Shown here: positions 24,850 to 33,649 of the stretch, piece by piece
How positions within the stretch are numbered: the stretch's first letter is position 1
How the letters are laid out: each line of letters opens with the position of its first letter
NCBI GenBank assembly: GCA_946405435.1
Contig: CAMJHF010000002.1
Location: 62,001 to 126,000, forward strand
Length of the DNA: 64,000 nucleotides
Direction: 5' to 3'
Source of the DNA: an uncultured Bacteroidales bacterium
Lineage (GTDB): Bacteria; Bacteroidota; Bacteroidia; Bacteroidales; UBA932
The notes under the pieces: model-generated
Seen by the model: only the letters and a program-made list of their open reading frames with translations
What the model was told of the DNA's origin: nothing
Database searches by the model: none
Made by a program: the position numbers and the translations under genes

Positions 24850-26535
24850 TTAGTCGGCAGTTGCAGCTTCGAGTCTCTTGAGCATGGAGAACATCACCAG
24901 GCCGGATATGACGCACAGAGCCATGAGCACGGTCCAGTTGACCCACAGGGGAACGTTGTTCCAGAGCATGGAAGGAATGGAACTGAGGTAGTTGCCGATG
25001 GCGGTGGCTGCGAACCACAGACCCATCATGAGACCCTTGTACTTGGGAGGGGCTACCTTGGATACGAACGAAATGCCCATAGGGGAGAGCAGGAGTTCGG
25101 CGAAGGTGAGCACCAGGTATGTCGAGATGAGATAGGTAGGCACCACGGGGTCGGGGGACACGCCGCCCACGCTCACAAGCTCCGACGGGGCCGGCTGGCC
25201 CTTGGAGGCGGCGAGCATGATGAGGTAGCCGAGTGCGGCCACGAACATGCCGAGTCCGATCTTCTTGGGGGCGGAAGGCTCCTTGCCCTTGCTGGCGAGT
25301 GCTCCGAAGATGGCCATGGATATGGGCGTAAGCGCTACCACGAAGAAGGGGTTGAACTGCTGGAACTGCTGGGGCAGGATGCTGATTTCGGGAGCCATGC
25401 CCTTATAGAGCAGGAATGCGCCTACCCATAGGAGGACGGTGACTACGCCGCTGATCGTCTTGCCCTTGGCGGTCTCCGACTGGAAGGTGGAGAACAGGGT
25501 GTATACCGATATGGCGATAAGGGCGAGAGCCCAGATGTTGAAGCCGATTTTGAGCGGGCCGGTGACGCTTGTCTGGGTGTAGTCGCGGGCGAAGTAGGTG
25601 AGCGAACTGCCGTTCTGGTGGAAGGCCATCCAGAAGAAGATCACCACGGCGAATACGAAGATGAGGGCCACGATGCGGTCTTTGGTCTGCTTGGGGGTAA
25701 GCTCCGCAACTGCGGCTCCGGGGGCAGCCTTGGCCTGCTTGGCGTTGACGTCGGCGTGCTTGAACCAGCTGCGGCAGCCCAGGTAGATGGCGATGGAGAC
25801 GATGAGCGAGATGCACGCTACGGCGAATCCGAGGTTGTAGGCGGTGGAGAGCTGGTTGATGTAGTACTGGCTGAATGCCGTCAGGTCCATGGAGGCAATC
25901 TGCTCTCCGGGCATGGCGGCCTTGAGGGCCTCGAGGCCGGAAGGATCGGCGAGGGTGCCGCCAAGGAACTGGTGGGCCAGGGCGGGGATGTCGGCCTTGT
26001 AGATGAGGCCTCCCTTGGCCAGGTGGCTGTTGGTGAGGGCCGTAGCGGCGGTGGGGGCGAACATGGCGCCTATGTTGATGGCCATGTAGAAGAGGCTGAA
26101 GGCGGAATCGCGCTTGGCTGAATATTTAGGGTCGTCGTACAGATTGCCCACGAGCACCTGCAGGTTGCCCTTGAAGAGGCCCGTACCCACGGCTATGAGC
26201 AGCAGGGCGCCTATCATCAGGGTGAGTGCCAGTCCGCGGCTCGCGAAGGCGTCCGTCGGTATGGCCAGGCACAGGTAGCCGATGAACATTATGCATACGC
26301 CGGTGACGACGCATTTGCCGAAGCCAATCTTGTCGGCGAGCCAGCCTCCGATGACCGGCATGAAATACACGGCGGCCAGGAAAATGGCGTAAAACTGTCC
26401 CGCTGCTGCGGCGGAGAAACCGAATTTGGCCTGCAGGAACAGCAGGAAGATGGCCAGCATTGTGTAGTAGCCGAACCGCTCGCCGGTGTTGGCGAGGGCC
26501 AGTGCGAAGAGTCCTTTGGGTTGTCCTTTGAACAT
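24850..26535 (-). CDS. POT-family proton-dependent peptide transporter
   Basis: 561 residues from ATG 26535 (MFKGQPKGLFALALANTGER). The frame also offers TTG 26559, but that codon lies inside the gene's own -7 box. The POT/PTR hallmarks are present: the ExxERFxYY-type motif NTGERFGYYTMLA in helix 1 and the FYxxINxG motif LFYMAINIGAM. About 12-14 membrane helices. It imports di- and tripeptides using the proton gradient. First gene of the six-gene leftward operon ending in tldD-tldE, which fits a peptide-handling theme. Confidence 0.9.
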   Translation of the reverse strand: MFKGQPKGLFALALANTGERFGYYTMLAIFLLFLQAKFGFSAAAAGQFYAIFLAAVYFMPVIGGWLADKIGFGKCVVTGVCIMFIGYLCLAIPTDAFASRGLALTLMIGALLLIAVGTGLFKGNLQVLVGNLYDDPKYSAKRDSAFSLFYMAINIGAMFAPTAATALTNSHLAKGGLIYKADIPALAHQFLGGTLADPSGLEALKAAMPGEQIASMDLTAFSQYYINQLSTAYNLGFAVACISLIVSIAIYLGCRSWFKHADVNAKQAKAAPGAAVAELTPKQTKDRIVALIFVFAVVIFFWMAFHQNGSSLTYFARDYTQTSVTGPLKIGFNIWALALIAISVYTLFSTFQSETAKGKTISGVVTVLLWVGAFLLYKGMAPEISILPQQFQQFNPFFVVALTPISMAIFGALASKGKEPSAPKKIGLGMFVAALGYLIMLAASKGQPAPSELVSVGGVSPDPVVPTYLISTYLVLTFAELLLSPMGISFVSKVAPPKYKGLMMGLWFAATAIGNYLSSIPSMLWNNVPLWVNWTVLMALCVISGLVMFSMLKRLEAATAD

Positions 26536-26556
26536 GGTTCTGATAGTTTTATTTTT

Positions 26557-26564
26557 CAAAAATA
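26557..26564 (-). promoter_or_regulatory. -7 box of the peptide transporter operon
   Basis: TATTTTTG on the minus strand. It overlaps the alternative TTG start, supporting ATG 26535 as the real start. Confidence 0.55.
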
Positions 26565-26597
26565 CGCATTATCCCGGTAATCTTCAAGTATTTTTTT

Positions 26598-26605
26598 TAT
26601 TTTTG
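26598..26605 (+). promoter_or_regulatory. -7 box of the lipid A acyltransferase gene
   Basis: TATTTTTG ends on the G of the GTG at 26605, so that GTG cannot be the start if this promoter is used; ATG 26614 lies 8 nt after the box, giving a very short leader. Confidence 0.55.
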
Positions 26606-26613
26606 TGAAAGAG

Positions 26614-27525
26614 ATGAGTTTTCTGCTACAGTGTCTGACGCGTCCTCTGGCCTGGCTGCCGTTGAAGGTGCATTATTGCCTGTCAGGAGTGCTTTCCTTC
26701 CTGGCGGAGAGGGTGTTCCGCTACAGGGTGTCGCTTGTGGACGAGAATCTGAAGCACAGTTTTCCCGGCCGGGACGAGGCTTGGCTCAAAGACACCAGGC
26801 ACAAGTTCTACCGCCATTTTTCGGACGTGATCGCCGAGACCATCTGGTTCGGCGGCTGCCGCGGGCCGGAAAGGCTACGGCGTTCGCACTTGGTGGAAAT
26901 CGCCAATGTCGAGGAGCTTAACCGCCTGTACGACAAGGCCCCGGGCGTGATGGTCCTCATGTCCCATGCCGGCAACTGGGAGCTTATCGGAGGCATAGCC
27001 TCATACAACTATTCCGACAAACCGTCGTGCTTTACCGAGCAGAACTTCTGCGTGGTGTACCTCAAGCAGTCGGACCCGGGCATGGACGGCTTCCTTCGGA
27101 AGAACCGCACGGCGCCGCTCATTGACCCTGAGGGCTATCCCGGCTACCTGGAATCGCGCGAAGTGGTGCGCTACGTGTTCGAGCACCGCGCAGAAAAGAA
27201 AATCTACAATTTCATAACGGACCAGCACCCCTACTTCAAGTCCAAGGACTTCCTGGTGGTCAACTTCATGCACCGCGACTGCGACTCCATGAGGGGGGCG
27301 GCCGCGCTCGCCTGCAAGTTCGGCATGGCCGTATGCTACATGGGCATGCCGTCAGACTCCAGAGGACACTATAAAATAGAATATACGACGATTGCTGATG
27401 ACGCTTCGGACATGGACCCGGACGACATCATGCGGCAGTACTACAAACTGCTGGAGAAGGACTTGCAGGCTCAGCCATGGAACTACCTGTGGACCCACAA
27501 CAGATGGAAAAGATTTCCTAAATAA
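26614..27525 (+). CDS. lpxL: lipid A biosynthesis acyltransferase, LpxL/HtrB family
   Basis: 303 residues from ATG 26614. Membrane-associated acyltransferase of lipid A late acylation, transferring a fatty acyl chain from acyl carrier protein. The catalytic HxxxxE motif is present as SHAGNWELIGG, and the later segment FITDQHPYFKSKDF is family-typical. Short N-terminal hydrophobic anchor (RPLAWLPLKVHYCLSGVLSF). Its own promoter, divergent from the peptide transporter, 12 bp before pepD. Confidence 0.9.
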   Translation: MSFLLQCLTRPLAWLPLKVHYCLSGVLSFLAERVFRYRVSLVDENLKHSFPGRDEAWLKDTRHKFYRHFSDVIAETIWFGGCRGPERLRRSHLVEIANVEELNRLYDKAPGVMVLMSHAGNWELIGGIASYNYSDKPSCFTEQNFCVVYLKQSDPGMDGFLRKNRTAPLIDPEGYPGYLESREVVRYVFEHRAEKKIYNFITDQHPYFKSKDFLVVNFMHRDCDSMRGAAALACKFGMAVCYMGMPSDSRGHYKIEYTTIADDASDMDPDDIMRQYYKLLEKDLQAQPWNYLWTHNRWKRFPK

Positions 27526-27537
27526 TTCTATAACATT

Positions 27538-29022
27538 ATGACTATCAAAGATTTGAAACCCGCTGTGGTGTGGAATAACTTTTATTCCCTCACCCGTTGC
27601 CCAAGGCCCTCCAAGCATGAGGAAATAGTGCGCAAGTTCCTCCTTGACTGGGCCGCGGAGCGCAAGATCGAGGCTTTTGCCGACGATACCGGCAATGTCA
27701 TCATGCGCATTCCGGCCACTCCCGGCTATGAGAATCTCAAGACCGTAGTGCTGCAGGGACACATGGACATGGTGCCCCAGAAGAATGCGGACGTCAAGCA
27801 CGACTTCCTCAAAGACCCCATCGAAACATGGGTGGACGGGGAGTGGCTGCGTGCCTGCGGCACCACCCTGGGCGCCGACGACGGCCTTGGCGTGGCGCTT
27901 GCGATGTCGGTGGCCGAAAGCCCCGAGGTCAAGCACGGCCCCATCGAAATCCTGGTGACCTACGATGAAGAGACCGGCATGACCGGAGCCAGCCTGCTCA
28001 AGCCCGGCGTGCTCAAGGGCGACATCCTCATCAATCTGGATTCGGAGTCGGAAGGAGAGTTCTATGTCGGATGCGCCGGCGGCCTGGACGCCACGGCATC
28101 TGCCCGCTACCGCCGCAAGAACGAGCCCAAGCGTGGTTATGAATGTTATTCTCTGGCTGTTAAAGGATGTCAGGGAGGGCACTCCGGAATGGATATCATC
28201 CTCTGCCGGGCCAATGCCAACCGCCTGATGGCCAGAGTATTGCTTCCTCTGCTGGAAAAGCATGGCGTGAAACTCGTCGACCTGGAAGGCGGAACCCTGC
28301 GCAACGCCATCCCCCGCGAGGCTTTTGCCACCCTGTATGTTCCCAAGAAAGGCGTGTCCGGAGCCAAACGTGCCATCAGCCGCATTGCAAATGCGCTCAA
28401 AGCCGAGTACGCGGCAACTGACCCCGGCCTTCAAGTTATCTTTGAACCGTATGTTTGCGCCGAGGGCGAAGTGTGCGAGCCCGGCGACTGCAAGTATGTC
28501 GAGGAAGAAGCGGCCAAGCGCTTCGTACGCTGCATCCTGGCCTGCCCCGACGGCGTGGAGCGCATGAGCGACGCCATGCCCGGCATGGTGGAGACGTCGG
28601 TGAACCTGGCCATGGTGGAAATCTACCGCGGCAAATTCTCCGTCAAGTGCCTTCTGCGTTCTTCCGTGGATTCCGCCAAGGCGGCTCTTGCCAAGCGCAT
28701 CGAATCGGTGTTCGACCTTGCCGGCGTAAGCACCAAATTCACGGGAGGCTACAGCGGCTGGGCACCCAATGCTTCTTCCGAGATACTTGCCGTGATGAAA
28801 AAGGTCTACGAAGCCAAGTTCGGAGTTGAGCCCAAGGTCATGGCCATCCATGCCGGCCTGGAGTGCGGTATCCTTGCTGGTGCTTATCCCCACTGGGACA
28901 TGGTATCCATGGGCCCTACGCTTCTGAGTCCCCATTCTCCCGACGAGAGGGCCTACATCCCCTCCGTGCAGAAGATTTGGGATTTCCTGCAGGAAGTGCT
29001 TGTGAACATACCGGCTAAGTAG
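27538..29022 (+). CDS. pepD: cytosolic dipeptidase PepD (Xaa-His dipeptidase family)
   Basis: 494 residues, the usual size. Zinc-dependent M20-family aminoacyl-histidine/non-specific dipeptidase. Visible motifs: LQGHMDMVP (first zinc His), GTTLGADDGLGVALAM (bridging Asp), TYDEETGMTGA (catalytic Glu pair), and a late HAGLECGILAGAYP with a zinc-binding His. No signal peptide: cytoplasmic. It probably finishes the breakdown of peptides imported by transporters such as the nearby POT protein. Start 12 bp after the acyltransferase gene and 3 bp before the next peptidase, so one transcript. Confidence 0.95.
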   Translation: MTIKDLKPAVVWNNFYSLTRCPRPSKHEEIVRKFLLDWAAERKIEAFADDTGNVIMRIPATPGYENLKTVVLQGHMDMVPQKNADVKHDFLKDPIETWVDGEWLRACGTTLGADDGLGVALAMSVAESPEVKHGPIEILVTYDEETGMTGASLLKPGVLKGDILINLDSESEGEFYVGCAGGLDATASARYRRKNEPKRGYECYSLAVKGCQGGHSGMDIILCRANANRLMARVLLPLLEKHGVKLVDLEGGTLRNAIPREAFATLYVPKKGVSGAKRAISRIANALKAEYAATDPGLQVIFEPYVCAEGEVCEPGDCKYVEEEAAKRFVRCILACPDGVERMSDAMPGMVETSVNLAMVEIYRGKFSVKCLLRSSVDSAKAALAKRIESVFDLAGVSTKFTGGYSGWAPNASSEILAVMKKVYEAKFGVEPKVMAIHAGLECGILAGAYPHWDMVSMGPTLLSPHSPDERAYIPSVQKIWDFLQEVLVNIPAK

Positions 29023-29025
29023 TTC

Positions 29026-30582
29026 ATGAACAAGATTTTATATGCTTTTCTGACGGTCGTTGCGGCCGTCAGTTTCTGCTTTGGAGCGGCAGCTCAGGAC
29101 AAAGTAGTGTCCAAGGTCCTGGAGTATGGTCGCGAGGATAATCGCACCATGGTCCATGCAGACTATCTTTCCAATGTCATCGGCGGCCGCATAGTTGGTT
29201 CCGCCGCTCTCACCGAAGCGGAGAACTGGGTCAAGGAACAGCTGGAAAGCTGGGGCCTGGAGGTCTGGGTGCAGGAAGTCGGACAGGTGCCCGTGGGCTT
29301 CAACCGAGGCCCCTGGTTCGGGCGTATGCTCAGCGAGGACGGTATGATACTGCATTTCGGAACGCCGTCTTATACGGCGCCCACTCGCGGAAAGCAGAAG
29401 GGACATGTCCTTGCGGAACCAAGGTCGCGCAGGGAGCTGGAGCGCATGAAGGGCGCCCTCAAGGGGGCCTGGGTGCTGCTGGAGGCCGAATCCAACGGCA
29501 TGGCCATCGACTGGTCCGACGAAGCCAACGCCAGGCGCATGGAGGTGATTGCCGCCAACGAGGAGATCGAGCGCAAGAATATGGAGATCATGCGCTGGAA
29601 CTGGTCCCACCGCGACAGCACCGAAAAACCGATGCTTCCTTACGAGAAATGCACGGCCCCTTTCTATAAAGAGATGATCGAAGCCGGCGTGCTCGGGTTC
29701 ATCCGTTCTGCGCGGGTGCCGCTGCAGCTCATGTACGACAGAGCCAACTGCTTCAAAATGAGCATAGACTCGCGTCCGTCGGTGTGTGACATCTGTCTGG
29801 ACGAGCAGCAGTTCGCTATTATCAAGGCCAAGGTGAGCCGCAAAGAGGACTTCCTTCTGGAGTTCGACATTCGCAACCATTTCAGCCGCGGGCCTGTGAA
29901 ATACCGTAACATCATAGGCGTCATGAAGGGCAGCAAGTATCCCAAAGAGTATGTGCTGGCCGGCGGGCACCTTGATTCCTATGACGCCGGCACAGGAGCC
30001 GTGGACGACGGTAACGGCACCTGCGTGACTCTGGAGGCGGCCCGCCTTCTTGCAGCTTCAGGGGCAAAGCCCAAGCGTACCATACTTTTCTGCTTCTGGT
30101 CAGCCGAAGAATTCGGCCTGCTTGGCTCCAAGTATTTCGTGGAGAGCAAGACCGTTCCGATGGACAAGATATCCAACTACTTCAACCGTGACGGCGGTCC
30201 GCTCATGGCCACGGGCGTCAATGTCCCCGATGCCATGTACGATGACTTCGTGAAGGTCTGCAAGCCGCTGGAGTCTTACAATCAGGATATTCCGTTCACC
30301 GTCACCAAGCGCGAAGGCCCTGCCGGCCCCAGGCCATCAAGGCCGGGCGGCAGCGATCATGCCTATTTCGCCATGAACGGGGTTCCGACCATTTCGTTCC
30401 GGGAGACCGATCCGCGGGGCTGGAATTTCGATTACCGCGAAATATGGCATACCGAGAGCGATACCTTCAACAAACTCATTTCCGAGTACATGGAGCATTC
30501 GGCGGTGGTCACGGCAGTTACCCTCTACGGCCTTGCCAATCTGGACCATCTGCTGTCCAGGGAAGGTCTTTATTCAGAATAA
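29026..30582 (+). CDS. secreted M28-family zinc peptidase
   Basis: 518 residues with signal peptide MNKILYAFLTVVAAVSFCFG. M28 aminopeptidase/carboxypeptidase-Q-like: zinc motifs GGHLDSYDAGTGAVDDGNGT (His, then Asp), FWSAEEFGLLGSKYF (Glu pair), and GGSDHAYFAMNGVP with late HTESDTFN providing the last His. An insert of about 170 residues before the catalytic core fits a PA-like protease-associated domain. Likely trims peptides in the periplasm or outside the cell. 3 bp after pepD. Confidence 0.9.
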   Translation: MNKILYAFLTVVAAVSFCFGAAAQDKVVSKVLEYGREDNRTMVHADYLSNVIGGRIVGSAALTEAENWVKEQLESWGLEVWVQEVGQVPVGFNRGPWFGRMLSEDGMILHFGTPSYTAPTRGKQKGHVLAEPRSRRELERMKGALKGAWVLLEAESNGMAIDWSDEANARRMEVIAANEEIERKNMEIMRWNWSHRDSTEKPMLPYEKCTAPFYKEMIEAGVLGFIRSARVPLQLMYDRANCFKMSIDSRPSVCDICLDEQQFAIIKAKVSRKEDFLLEFDIRNHFSRGPVKYRNIIGVMKGSKYPKEYVLAGGHLDSYDAGTGAVDDGNGTCVTLEAARLLAASGAKPKRTILFCFWSAEEFGLLGSKYFVESKTVPMDKISNYFNRDGGPLMATGVNVPDAMYDDFVKVCKPLESYNQDIPFTVTKREGPAGPRPSRPGGSDHAYFAMNGVPTISFRETDPRGWNFDYREIWHTESDTFNKLISEYMEHSAVVTAVTLYGLANLDHLLSREGLYSE

Positions 30583-30585
30583 ACA

Positions 30586-30615
30586 AATCAGCCGGCCCGC
30601 AAGGACCGGCTGATT
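30586..30615. terminator. hairpin between convergent peptidase and rplI
   Basis: AATCAGCCGG pairs with CCGGCTGATT. On the minus strand it is followed by TTGTTTATT, so it mainly serves rplI; the plus side has only a weak T run. Confidence 0.75.
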
Positions 30616-30636
30616 AGCTTATAGATCGGGAGTTGA

Positions 30637-31077
30637 TTATTCGGCGACGACGTTGACTTTCACGTCGGCGAAAACGCCCTTGTAGCACTTGACTTTGGCC
30701 TCGAATTCGCCAAGCTCCTTGATTTCGGGAACCTCGACGTTCTTCTTGTCCACCTCGAAGCCTTTGGCCTCCAGGGCGGCTGCCACCTGGGCTGCGGTAA
30801 CGCTGCCGTAGAGCTTGCCGCTCTCGCCGACCTTTACTGCAACCTCGACAGGTGCTGCGGAAAGCTTTGCAGCCTTGGCCTCGGCCTCGGCGATGTTCTT
30901 TGCCTCTTTGTGAGCCCTCTGGCGGATGGTCTCCTCGTGCTGCTTGAGAGCGGAAGGAGTGCCGATGGCGGCAAATCCCTGGGGAACCAGATAATTGAGA
31001 GCGTAGCCGGTCTTGACTTCCACCACCTCGCCTGCATCGCCGAGGTTGGCAACATCTTTCTTAAGTATGATCTTCAT
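30637..31077 (-). CDS. rplI: 50S ribosomal protein L9
   Basis: 146 residues: the N-terminal RNA-binding domain starting MKIILKKDVANLGDAGEVVE with GYALNYLVPQGFA, the long connecting helix, and a C-terminal domain. Binds 23S rRNA near the L1 stalk and affects reading-frame maintenance. Last gene of rpsF-rpsR-rplI. Confidence 0.97.
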   Translation of the reverse strand: MKIILKKDVANLGDAGEVVEVKTGYALNYLVPQGFAAIGTPSALKQHEETIRQRAHKEAKNIAEAEAKAAKLSAAPVEVAVKVGESGKLYGSVTAAQVAAALEAKGFEVDKKNVEVPEIKELGEFEAKVKCYKGVFADVKVNVVAE

Positions 31078-31087
31078 AACGCTTCAA

Positions 31088-31360
31088 TTATTTAAGGAGG
31101 TCAGTAACATAGGGGAGAAGTGCAAGTGAACGGGCCCTCTTGATGGCCTGGGCGACCTTGCGCTGGAATTTGAGGGAAGTACCGGTGATGCGGCGGGGAA
31201 GGATCTTGCCCTGCTCGTTGAGGAACTTCTTGAGGAACTCGGGATCTTTGTAATCCACGTACTTGATGCCTGCCTTCTTGAAACGGCAGTACTTCTTCTT
31301 GCGAACGTCCACGGTGGGAGGGTTCAGATAACGGATTTCGTTGTTTTCTACTGCTGCCAT
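31088..31360 (-). CDS. rpsR: 30S ribosomal protein S18
   Basis: 90 residues; the core [20 protein letters not shown] and [13 protein letters not shown] are diagnostic. S18 pairs with S6 on the platform of the small subunit. Located between rpsF and rplI with 3- and 10-bp gaps. An Asn/Thr-rich N-terminal extension is seen, usual in Bacteroidetes. Confidence 0.97.
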   Translation of the reverse strand: MAAVENNEIRYLNPPTVDVRKKKYCRFKKAGIKYVDYKDPEFLKKFLNEQGKILPRRITGTSLKFQRKVAQAIKRARSLALLPYVTDLLK

Positions 31361-31363
31361 GGC

Positions 31364-31777
31364 TTATTCCTCCACGCTTTCGGGTTCTACATCGATTTCA
31401 GGCTCTTCTGCATGAGCGGCTTCCTCCTTGGGGGCTGCGGCCTTGGCTGCGCCCTTCTGGCGGCGGTGCTCCGCGTAGGCGATGGAATTCTTGTCCAGGG
31501 CCACGGTGAGGAAGCGGATGATGCGCTCGTCACGGTGATACTGGGTTTCGATAGTGTTGACGAACTGAGGGTCCGCCTTGAACTGAATCAGGTAGTAAAA
31601 ACCTGATGTCTTGTGCTGGATCGGGTACGCGAGCTGCTTGAGCCCCCAATCCTCTTCGTACACGACTTCTCCGCCGTTGGCTTTGATGAGATCGGTGTAC
31701 TTGGCAACCGCTTCCTTCATCTGGGTGTCAGACAAAACGGGAGTTGCAATGAAAACGGTTTCGTACTGTTTGATCAT
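31364..31777 (-). CDS. rpsF: 30S ribosomal protein S6
   Basis: 137 residues: begins MIKQYETVFIATPVLSD, has LAYPIQHKTSGFYYLIQF, and ends in an acidic/alanine-rich tail of about 35 residues (EEAAHAEEPEIDVEPESVEE), longer than the E. coli minimum but common in this phylum. Partner of S18 in the small subunit platform. First gene of the three-gene ribosomal operon; no ssb or priB between rpsF and rpsR. Confidence 0.96.
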   Translation of the reverse strand: MIKQYETVFIATPVLSDTQMKEAVAKYTDLIKANGGEVVYEEDWGLKQLAYPIQHKTSGFYYLIQFKADPQFVNTIETQYHRDERIIRFLTVALDKNSIAYAEHRRQKGAAKAAAPKEEAAHAEEPEIDVEPESVEE

Positions 31778-31820
31778 AATGATTTGTTAATAAAAGTTAT
31801 TGCCCTCTTGAAAGGGGACG

Positions 31821-31851
31821 CAAAGATAGTTATTCTTTTGAGATTTACCAA
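31821..31851 (-). promoter_or_regulatory. promoter of rpsF-rpsR-rplI
   Basis: Minus-strand TATCTTTG at 31828-31821 with TTG 20 nt upstream (31851-31849). It interleaves with the divergent promoter of the Hdr-like cluster. Confidence 0.7.
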
Positions 31852-31867
31852 CTTTTTTATATTTTTG
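31838..31867 (+). promoter_or_regulatory. promoter of the Hdr-like cluster
   Basis: TTG at 31838-31840, exactly 19 nt, TATTTTTG at 31860-31867; the ATG is only 8 nt after the box, so the leader is very short. Confidence 0.7.
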
Positions 31868-31875
31868 TTCCTCTT

Positions 31876-32574
31876 ATGAATTATTTTGAAGAGTTAAGCA
31901 AGGACTATCGTTTCAAGGAGGGATTCCATACCTGCATAAACTGCGGTACCTGCACGGCGGTTTGTCCGGCAGCGGAGTTCTACAAGTACGACCCGCGGAA
32001 GATCGTCTCCATCGTGCAGACCAAGGACAATGACGCCATCGAGAAACTGCTCAAGAGCGAGACCATCTGGTATTGCGGCGAATGCATGAGCTGCGTCACG
32101 CGCTGCCCCCGGAAGAATGGCCCCGGCCTTGTGATCATGGCCCTGAGGGACCTCAGCATACGCCTGGGCTTCTTTACTGAATCCGAAAAGGGACGTCAGA
32201 TATACCCGCTCACAAAGGCTCTCAACGGCAATGTCCTTGGCTACGGCTACTGCGTGCATCCGGCCACCTTTTCTTACGCTGACCACCCTGAGTCGGGGCC
32301 CGTTTTCGAGTGGGTGCTCGACCACAAGGAAGACGTGTACGGGCGCCTGGGCGCCAATTACAGGGGCAAGGGCCCCGGCGTGTTGAGGAAAATTCCGCAG
32401 GAGGATCTGGACGAGCTCAAAGCCATCTATGACGTCACGGGCGGCACGGATCGCCTGGAATTGGTGGAAAAGTATTCCCGTGCCAAGGCGGAGCAGATGG
32501 GGATGAGCATCGAAGAATACACCCAATACACATTCAGCCACTGCTCCCCGGGACATTTTAACGGTGAAGAATAA
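31876..32574 (+). CDS. hdrC: HdrC-like ferredoxin subunit
   Basis: 232 residues. Two 4Fe-4S binding clusters: CINCGTCTAVCP near residues 20-31 and CGECMSCVTRCP near 67-78, spaced as in HdrC/QmoC-type electron carriers. The C-terminal half has no recognised domain. In heterodisulfide reductases HdrC passes electrons between HdrA and HdrB. First gene of a five-gene cluster with gaps of a few bases or overlaps, driven by a good promoter. The natural electron partners in a Bacteroidales are unknown. Confidence 0.8.
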   Translation: MNYFEELSKDYRFKEGFHTCINCGTCTAVCPAAEFYKYDPRKIVSIVQTKDNDAIEKLLKSETIWYCGECMSCVTRCPRKNGPGLVIMALRDLSIRLGFFTESEKGRQIYPLTKALNGNVLGYGYCVHPATFSYADHPESGPVFEWVLDHKEDVYGRLGANYRGKGPGVLRKIPQEDLDELKAIYDVTGGTDRLELVEKYSRAKAEQMGMSIEEYTQYTFSHCSPGHFNGEE

Positions 32575-32577
32575 GCG

Positions 32578-33648
32578 ATGATATACCAAGGCAAGCAGAA
32601 AATCTGGTCCGAATACCAGAAAGAAATACCCGCCGACGGCTGGTTCTACGTGCGCAGCTGCATACGCCAGAGCTTTTTCCCGGCGTCCGAAAAGTACTTC
32701 CTTGCAGTGTGCCGGGACCTTCTGGGCAAGGATATATATGAGAGCGAGCATCATACGACCTGCGGAGGCATAGCCTACCACTGCGACACCATACCCCAGG
32801 AAACGGCCATGACCATCGTGGCCCGCCAGTTCGCCCTGATGAAGGAGGCCGGCTACAAGAACCTTGTCACTTCGTGCATAACCTCGTTCGGCAACTACAC
32901 CGAGATACTCGAGACCTGGCGCGAGTTCCCGGAGCTGGAGGCCCGCATCAGGGAAAACCTCTGGAAAGCCACCCGCAGGGAATTCGACAAGCCGGAGTAT
33001 GTGGCCCATGCCAGCGACCTTGTGTACAAGTTCCGCGGAGAGATTGCCGAAAAGGCCGTGAACAGGCTCGTGGACGTTGAAACGGGCAGGCCTCTGCGGA
33101 TTGTGGAGCATATAGGCTGCCATTACTCCAAAATGTTTCCGCACAAGGGAATAGGCGGAGCGGAGTACCCTTATGTACTCAGTGGCATGGTGGAGTCGTG
33201 GGGCGGGGAAGTGATAGACTATCCCGAGCGCCGGCACTGCTGCGGCTTTGGCTTCAGGCAATATCTGGTCAAGGCCAACCGCGGCTACAGCGTCTCCAAC
33301 ACCCACAAGAAATTCGAGTCCATGGAGCCCTATCATCCCGATGCCATAATCACCAACTGCCCCGGCTGCCCGTATTTCCTGGACCGCTGGCAATATGTGA
33401 TTTCGGAACAGACAGGCAAGACCTATGGCTCCGGAGGATACGGTATTCCCGTCCTGACCTACGAGGAACTTGCCGGCCTGGTGCTGGGCTACGACCCATG
33501 GGACCTCGGCCTCCAGATGCATCAGGTCGCCGTGGAACCTCTGTTGGACAAGATGGGCGTCAAATATGATCCCGACGCCAAATATTTGGGACTGAACAAG
33601 AAAGATATACTCAAGCCGGGTTTGCCCTCGGTGCTTAAATGTTGTTAG
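32578..33648 (+). CDS. hdrB: HdrB-like CCG-domain disulfide reductase subunit
   Basis: 356 residues with two cysteine-rich CCG domains: first HTTCGGIAYHCDT near residue 60; second HIGCHYSK near 180, RRHCCGFGF near 220 and NCPGCPYF near 260. In methanogens these bind the non-cubane Fe-S clusters that reduce CoM-S-S-CoB; in other organisms HdrB homologues act on unknown disulfides or thiols. The N-terminal region is slightly divergent. Soluble, 3 bp after HdrC. Confidence 0.8.
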   Translation: MIYQGKQKIWSEYQKEIPADGWFYVRSCIRQSFFPASEKYFLAVCRDLLGKDIYESEHHTTCGGIAYHCDTIPQETAMTIVARQFALMKEAGYKNLVTSCITSFGNYTEILETWREFPELEARIRENLWKATRREFDKPEYVAHASDLVYKFRGEIAEKAVNRLVDVETGRPLRIVEHIGCHYSKMFPHKGIGGAEYPYVLSGMVESWGGEVIDYPERRHCCGFGFRQYLVKANRGYSVSNTHKKFESMEPYHPDAIITNCPGCPYFLDRWQYVISEQTGKTYGSGGYGIPVLTYEELAGLVLGYDPWDLGLQMHQVAVEPLLDKMGVKYDPDAKYLGLNKKDILKPGLPSVLKCC

Positions 33649-33649
33649 T

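Noticed and set aside
27352..28935. 527-codon minus-strand frame over pepD
   Set aside because: Antisense to a full-length dipeptidase with all metal motifs; no independent support.
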